64,000 nucleotides of DNA from the NCBI GenBank assembly GCA_011109175.1, contig RDEW01000006.1:276756-340755 (forward strand), in the 5' to 3' direction. This document shows, one piece after another, positions 58,801 to 64,000 of the stretch. The stretch's first letter is position 1; every line of letters begins with the position of its first letter. The notes under the pieces were generated by a model, which ran no database searches, was not told the origin of the DNA, and worked only from the letters and a program-made list of their open reading frames with translations. Both the position numbers and the translations under genes were made by a program. This DNA is from Dicyema japonicum. Its lineage: Eukaryota > Dicyemida > Rhombozoa > Dicyemidae.

Positions 58801-59090
58801 AGTTCTTGTGTCTAATTTATGGTCATTCAGGATACTCATATCAATAAGACCATTTGCGATGAACTCGCCTCGGCTGTCAGAGGACTGTGAAGCGAGCCAA
58901 ACGGGGTGTCGGGCATTTAAATCGCCGCAAATTAGAACGTTCTTTTGTACTGAGAGACGGGGTATATTTGGGGGTAGGATTTTGGGTAGAATCGTTGTGG
59001 TGGAATATATTGGTTAATCAAATTGATTCAGCTCCATTTGGATGGTGATCTGCTACATGGTGTCGTCTGAGTCAAAAAGTTTTTGTCCAC
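55900..59090 (-). pseudogene. APE-type (Jockey-like) LINE, interrupted by a MULE transposon
   Basis: From 59010 down: VLICGDLNARHPVWLASQSS is an endonuclease block with G-D-L-N-A. NYGFSCDHNPILL at 58723 carries the catalytic His. The linker and RT entrance follow (AYGPDKVS near 58340, HLSHYAIGF near 58290), then motif A in the form VNRHKQ/DINKAL near 57950. The MULE follows at 57770-56868. The LINE resumes at 56640 with SRLSPTFFNLFLHDLPNYED, LLLSYADDLIIATRNRSTQV and WLTANRLTI. VLTKRLQKLNVIRTLVRRIP near 56270 is the thumb region. The tail is AAATAAATAAATA at about 55910. It has many frameshifts. It is the same family as 7900-8700. Confidence 0.8.
56868..57775 (-). pseudogene. FLYWCH zinc finger and MULE transposase, nested in a LINE
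   Basis: On the minus strand, 57750-57580 reads MEFTRTTRGKRKLLHDGYAY, then CELKGKCKGRVRT and a His pair, a FLYWCH-type zinc finger. GNVLTDELKSTLRRDDFVLH and LMSMKEHWLCDGTF lead into the MULE DDE domain. After a 68-bp foreign insert (57152-57219) come APLGFQLCTIHV, CTVPLVYAIAREKSQHMYEQ and STLKEKKPQLN, ending at 56868. W-x-x-D-G-T-F and the Q-L-x-T-I-H block are classic for the family. Two or more frame shifts make it inactive. The TIRs were not identified. Confidence 0.8.
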
Positions 59091-59535
59091 CTATGTGTTG
59101 AACAGCTGTTTTCCTTAATGAAATCAACAAAATCACTCAGAGAACAAGGCTTACTGATGAACACTTGGTATCTTCAATCAAGGTCATAGTTGGCGTTGTG
59201 GGCCGTTATCATAGCATAGCTGTAAGCTTGCAAATTATTACTCTTCAATGAGATTATTGTGTTTTTCAGATTTGTTAGTGTGCCCATGTATACTCAAGTT
59301 ATCTTATGCGTCCCCTGGAGCTTGTTGAGCATCCCTGGTCTAAGCGATCAACGTAACCCTTTTCTCCTACAACACTAAGACAGTCTGTGTACGCGACTTA
59401 GAAATAAAAAGGCACATTTTAAATTGGCAGGTAAAAAACATTGCAAATTATAATAACGCGACTGATGTTTTTCTCGCCTAATACTTAACTGTTTTCTATC
59501 AATAAAAATCGCATTTCTGCATGTCGACGATCTTA

Positions 59536-60920
59536 CAGTCAAGGAAACTTTTGTGTTTACAAAATGTATAAAAACATTCACGCCACATACCAAAGTGCCA
59601 TAAATTCCAAAAATTTACATCATTGTTAGTGATGAGAGAGTTTACTGACAAATCTACTTTGTGGTTATTTATAACGTTTTTTTCTCAAACTCAATATTAA
59701 AAAAATTAAAATTTGAGATTATCAGAATTTTTTAGGTTTGTTCACAAAAAATAGGTTAGTTAGGGATTAGCAGGATTGTGTTGATTTTCATTCGATCTCT
59801 TATTAATAATGTCACTGAAGACTTCAACAGGTTGAGAAACTCGATTAGACGGAAGACTTAGGCTATTTTAACATTATGTGAGCCAATTGAGTACTCTATC
59901 GTTTGATGAAGGCATGCGATCATCAGTGTGAAATAGGAAAAGTTTTTCAGCTGTGGACAATGCAGAAGTAATTTAATCCGCAGTCTTTAAATAAGTCACT
60001 TATCATAATAATGACCTTCAGGAAAAACTTACATTCGGACATTTATGAGATTTAAAAAAAGGGCGGATATTTTTATCAAGTATTTTTGAGTTCACATTCG
60101 AATTTAATTAACAAAAGCTTAGTTGAAGTTATCACAGAGGGGATTGCCAGATTTGGAATAAGTCTCTCAAATAGATAAATGGAGGAGCTAAAGCTTTATG
60201 GGGGACCTATATAAAGTACTCCATTAACAGTCCTTATTTCCTGAATTTAAATTAAATTGTCAGTTAATCAACAAAAAACCCGATTTTAACCCCAAAAGTG
60301 AACTAATCTAATTATTCCAGTCTCAGCTGAACCGGGAAAATAGCACAAACGACGGTATTACCCATTTGATCCACGATTTTGAGTTTAATGTCCATGCAGG
60401 GATGCTATAATTTTTTAAACAAAGAACCAGCAGTAAATCTGCTAAAAATTTTCTAATGAAATCGAACTTATTTTGTCTTCCACTTCTCAAATGACATACC
60501 GGACAATTAAAAGTTCTTTCGATTTGATGATAACCTATGAATGTGTAGCCACGAAGACATGTTCTCCCAGGAACAACACTTATTACTCCACTAAAAGAAG
60601 TCGAATTAAAGTCTAATCAAACTCACAAACCACCTGCCACGAAAGTATATCTGATAGTTGTTTCATCACTGGCTATCAATGAATCATAGATGTGGACGCT
60701 AACACTGACTGTGTTGCTCATTCCCTCTAAGTTTATGTTTTTAATAGTTAATACCACAATTCTCATAAGGGAGTTCATAGGAATTGACTTTTAGAAATAA
60801 GACACAGAAAATCGCAGTGAACATTGTTTTATATAATTTTATTAATTTTTTGGCAAATTTAGGTTAGCCATCAAAAAATTAAAAATGGAAAAAATTAACT
60901 TTCGATTTATTGTTTAATTG
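59536..60920. mobile_element. Older, truncated copy C of the TIR element
   Basis: Aligns with 31115-32470 at about 75-80 percent by eye and stops before the interior centre. Its first 200 bp resemble the right-hand TIR of copies A/B more than the left-hand one. It carries the best preserved version of the element's minus-strand protein (60324-60755). Confidence 0.75.
60324..60755 (-). CDS. Element-encoded protein fragment with a CPVCH motif
   Basis: From about 60755 down: INLEGMSNTVSVSVHIYDSL, ASDETTIRYTFVAGG, a possible 36-nt intron GTGAGTTTGA...CTTTTAG, then GVISVVPGRTCLRGYTFIGY, HQIERTFNCPVCHLRSGRQN and SIPAWTLNSKSWIKWVIPSF to a stop at 60324-60326. The homologous frames in copies A and B keep FTFNCVLCY at 32195-31959 and 44447-44226. 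It probably belongs to the transposon's own gene set. The function is unknown. Confidence 0.4.
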
Positions 60921-61009
60921 AAGAGAGAACAGTAAAGGACACTCAGTTTTGCTTCGTTTTTTGTGAGCAGCATCGATTATTGTTAATTGCCTTTCTTAAT
61001 CTAAAAAAG

Positions 61010-61560
61010 ATCAATCCTGACGCCGACAATGATATTATTCTGACTTATGCCGACGACATTGTAATTGCGTCATGTGATCAGGACATCCAGATCGCCACTT
61101 CAAGATTGCAACTAAATCTGGACTGTAGCGTAGGATCTGGCGTGTCAGATCCCTGACATTGTAATTGCGTCATGTGATCAGGACATCCAGATCGCCACTT
61201 CAAGATTGCAACTAAATCTGGACTGTAGCGTAGGATCTGGCGTGTCAGATCCCTGTTATAAGAGGCATATCTTCACTCACCCATGCAGCAAAAAGCTTAA
61301 ACACCCCATGCCGATCGCCAAAAAAAACTCTACTCTTCTCACCTCAATGCCTTGTAATCAATAAACGGAACCTATCGTTTCGATGTTGGATCAAACGACA
61401 AAATCAATTCCATCGGTCGATTTCTTCATTATAAAAAAACTCAGTAGATACAGGAAAACGGTGGAAACGTCTAAGGAACACTGGACATTCCTTGTATCTG
61501 TAATATGGAATACCAGGGTCACATAATTAGTTGGGGAAAACATCTTCATGTTTTAATTTT
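61010..61560 (+). pseudogene. LINE RT catalytic box and 3' end, with internal 100-bp duplication
   Basis: ILTYADDIVIASCDQDIQIA near 61040 is the RT Asp-Asp box; the sister copy on the minus strand is at about 21290. The 100 bp from 61055 is repeated exactly at 61155. Downstream IPSVDFFIIKKLSRYRKTVE and TSKEHWTFLVSVIWNTRVT end at a stop, as in the other LINE ends. Confidence 0.7.
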
Positions 61561-61689
61561 TTTAATTTAACTTTGCTAGTTAAAATTCTAATATTTAATT
61601 TTTTCGCTATAATTTTTTTTTAAATTATTAATTTTTTTAATGAAAACTAGTAAAACTTTTTAGTTAAGAAGTCAGGATTGCGAAGGCTG

Positions 61690-64000
61690 GAATTATGACA
61701 CTAATCTTGCTTCTTCCCATCGCCTCTGTCCAAGCTGAAGGGTTTCAGTTGAACAAAAAACCCTCCGGCTCTGAAGGCCCGTAGAAAACGTCATGGCTCG
61801 GGGAACGTCCCGTGCTCCGAAACCGAAACCAATTTATTCAACAGTTCTTTCCAGCTTTATATCTGGGACGCCCTTACAAGGGGCAAGATATAATGCTTAT
61901 TTTTGTATCTTGGTGTGTGTTGCGAAGCTTGCTTCCCCCATACGCGAATACACACTGTGAATTTGTTTCCGTCGAGGTGATATGCTGTGGCTGTTGGATA
62001 CACGCCGGTAGAATGTATTCAAAAGACCTCAGAATGGGCTCCACAGAAATTAAAAAATTCTTCACAAGTAACGATATGTCTATCCTAGTGGGTGATCTAA
62101 ATGCCAAGAACATTAAATATGGTGCCTCGGAACTAACGATGATGGAATCAGACTGGCTTTGAGATTTTGACATCGGAAAAACCGAATCATTACTCGCACT
62201 ACGGGGGAGACATGCTTGGGGTGTTCCTGGTGTCACCATGCTCTACACTAATTAGAGAAGCCGATGATCATGTGGGACATCGGGAGTGACCATATACCAC
62301 AGGAGATGTAATTGAACCTAGCTCCAGACCCATGGACTCTGTGTTTACGACCTAACAAAAGTAAACTGGGAACACTACAGAAGGTACATTTCAAGAAACC
62401 TCAAAGACTGGAAGATAAAGATTATTCCCGAAGTGATATCGACATCATAGACAATGAACTCTCATCATGATGGAGACATACTTAATGCTTTACGCAAGAG
62501 GAGATCCTCAAGTACAATCATGAAAAGAGCATCAGTCTTTCGCCACATTATTTTTGATCAATGAAAGGAATCGCCTGAGGACCAAACTCAGAAGATGTGT
62601 GGACTGGATAGACCGGATTGCATTGACCGGACAATTGAAGATAATCAAGACAGCCATTGAAGAAAGAACAAAACTGTCTCAAAAACAATGTTTGAGGGTA
62701 GAGGCAAGCAAACTAAACACCAAAGACCCTTCGTTCTGGAAGTTCTACAAAAGAATAACTGGCCAGAAAAGGAATGACATAAAAATCTCTTTGACTAAGC
62801 CAGAAGGTGGACTATGTTCTATGGAAGAAGCCCCAGATATCTTTAAGAAGCAACTAGACCGCATTCAGGGGTCAACCCGATGGAGCTTATTCCAAGGGGA
62901 TGTTAGATTCATCACGTGAAATTTTAATTTACTGTTTGGACGATCTCAAAGATACTGAAATAAAGATAACTACAAGACGTCATGACTGCCATCATGAAGC
63001 AAGATTAACGCTCCGTGATATGACCATCTCAGCATGAGATTGTTCAAGGAAGCCCAGAGGATCTATTCCCAATACTGAAGAATTTATTCAATGTAAGCAT
63101 TCATAATGGCCATATCCCAAAAAATCTTATTAGTCAGAATGATTTTGAAACCGGAAAAATCGAGGAGGGACCCACTCAGGCCTATAAGCCTCATCTGTTC
63201 GATCTCCAAGATTATCGACGAATTATCTTAGGAGGCTTAACGACCACGTAGAAGAAAGTGGTTTTCCTCGCAGAACAGTGTGGCTTCAAAGCTGGAAATC
63301 CATCCACGGATTGCATCGACTAGATGCATTCAATGGTATTGAGAGGCCTGGAATTCAAAAGACTAGTCAACATGGTATGTTTGGATCTGTCTAAGGCTTT
63401 TGATAGCGTGTGGCACGTAGGACTCCTATAAAGGCTAGAAGCTGCTCATATTCAAAAAAAACTTTTCATGTGGATAAAGGACATCCTAACAGGACGGACT
63501 TCCCAAGTACGTGTTGGATCAAATATGTCAAAAGATATCATACTGAAAAGGGGAGTTCCACAGGGTTCTGTCTTGAGCCCACTTCTATTCAACATATTCC
63601 TATCAGACTTCCCAACTCCACCGGATGTGCACCAAGAGAGGGATGAGACTGTCCACTGAGAAGTCCAGCCATTTAAGAGTCAGTCGCCTAAGGAGGCATC
63701 AGACGCAGCCTTACTCACTAGAGATTCCTAAAGTAAATTCACTGCGCTACCTCGGGATAGTAATCGACGGGAAAGGTTCCTTCATGGAGGACATCAGACG
63801 AAGAAGGAAGAAGGCGCTTCAAGCACTTTTATGTACAAGAAAGTTGTTTGTAAGCTTGGAGACCTTCTTGTTCATCTTCATGAAAGTCATTCTTCCGGAG
63901 CTGCTATATGGATGCGAAGCATGGTTTTTCTCTTGCCAAAGAGAAAGAATTTTGTTACTTATGGAAAAAACCAGAAGGTCAGCAATAAAGTTGGCTTCGG
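61690..64000 (+). pseudogene. APE-type LINE with endonuclease and RT, continuing past the window
   Basis: Endonuclease: SILVGDLNAKNIKYGAS near 62085 (G-D-L-N), then WDIGSDHIPQEM near 62275 with the catalytic His. Linker: 62554-62919, with DPSFWKFYKRITGQKRND. RT: KPEKSRRDPLRPISLICSI near 63150, VCLDLSKAFDSVWHVGLL near 63380 (motif A), then LKRGVPQGSVLSPLLFNIFL near 63545 (motif B). The Asp-Asp box is missing; the text jumps to SLRYLGIVIDGKGSFMEDI near 63740 and LPELLYGCEAWF near 63895. Several frame changes occur. It runs off the right edge. Confidence 0.85.

Noticed and set aside
1-64000. A microsporidian genome, suggested by short introns and CRE/NeSL-like nuclease tails
   Set aside because: Many introns per gene in PSMB2 and MED17, a tRNA-derived SINE and a wide range of animal-type LINEs fit a reduced animal better. 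The question stays open without a species search.

Overview
The window is AT-rich eukaryotic DNA with spliceosomal introns, poly(A)-type non-LTR retrotransposons, cut-and-paste transposons and a tRNA-derived SINE. No rRNA, true tRNA, CRISPR array or bacterial feature was seen. Most of it is decayed transposon sequence, and only two host genes can be named from the sequence. The first is a 20S proteasome beta subunit of PSMB2 type at 24421-25135. The second is Mediator subunit MED17 at 48761-50446. Both are cut by many introns of only 21-25 nt. Introns this short in ordinary animal-like genes, beside SINEs and diverse LINEs, suggest a genome-reduced parasitic animal. A dicyemid mesozoan is my first guess, because dicyemids are known for introns of about this size. 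An orthonectid, a myxozoan or an ascetosporean protist are alternatives. This placement is inference.

Layout: 0.5-2.1 kb holds the tail of a restriction-like-endonuclease (RLE) retrotransposon. 3.9-11.5 kb has scattered LINE pieces and degenerate tandem repeats. 12.4-14.4 kb has the best preserved retrotransposon, an RLE type with a YLDD reverse transcriptase. 14.8-23.6 kb has further LINE, SINE and hAT remnants. 24.4-25.1 kb is the proteasome gene, followed by a complete SINE. 25.7-30.9 kb has an unclassified repeat (here R1), an APE-type LINE and two RLE fragments.

A segmental duplication follows: 30025-37057 (copy A) and 40315-49334 (copy B), in direct orientation. Each copy carries a 3.8-kb element with long terminal inverted repeats (TIRs) and the start of MED17. 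Only copy B keeps a complete MED17. Copy A is cut off in exon 4, where R1 begins, and also carries a frameshift. A 95-bp minisatellite (39451-40180) lies just before copy B.

51.3-52.7 kb is a Tigger/pogo transposon. 53.3-55.1 kb is a second YLDD element. 55.9-59.1 kb is a LINE with a FLYWCH/MULE transposon nested in it. 59.5-60.9 kb is a third, older copy of the TIR element. 61-64 kb holds two more LINEs.

Two themes run through the window. One is ultra-short introns, which also appear in a gene inside the TIR element. The other is short templated patches of nearby sequence at rearrangement breakpoints.
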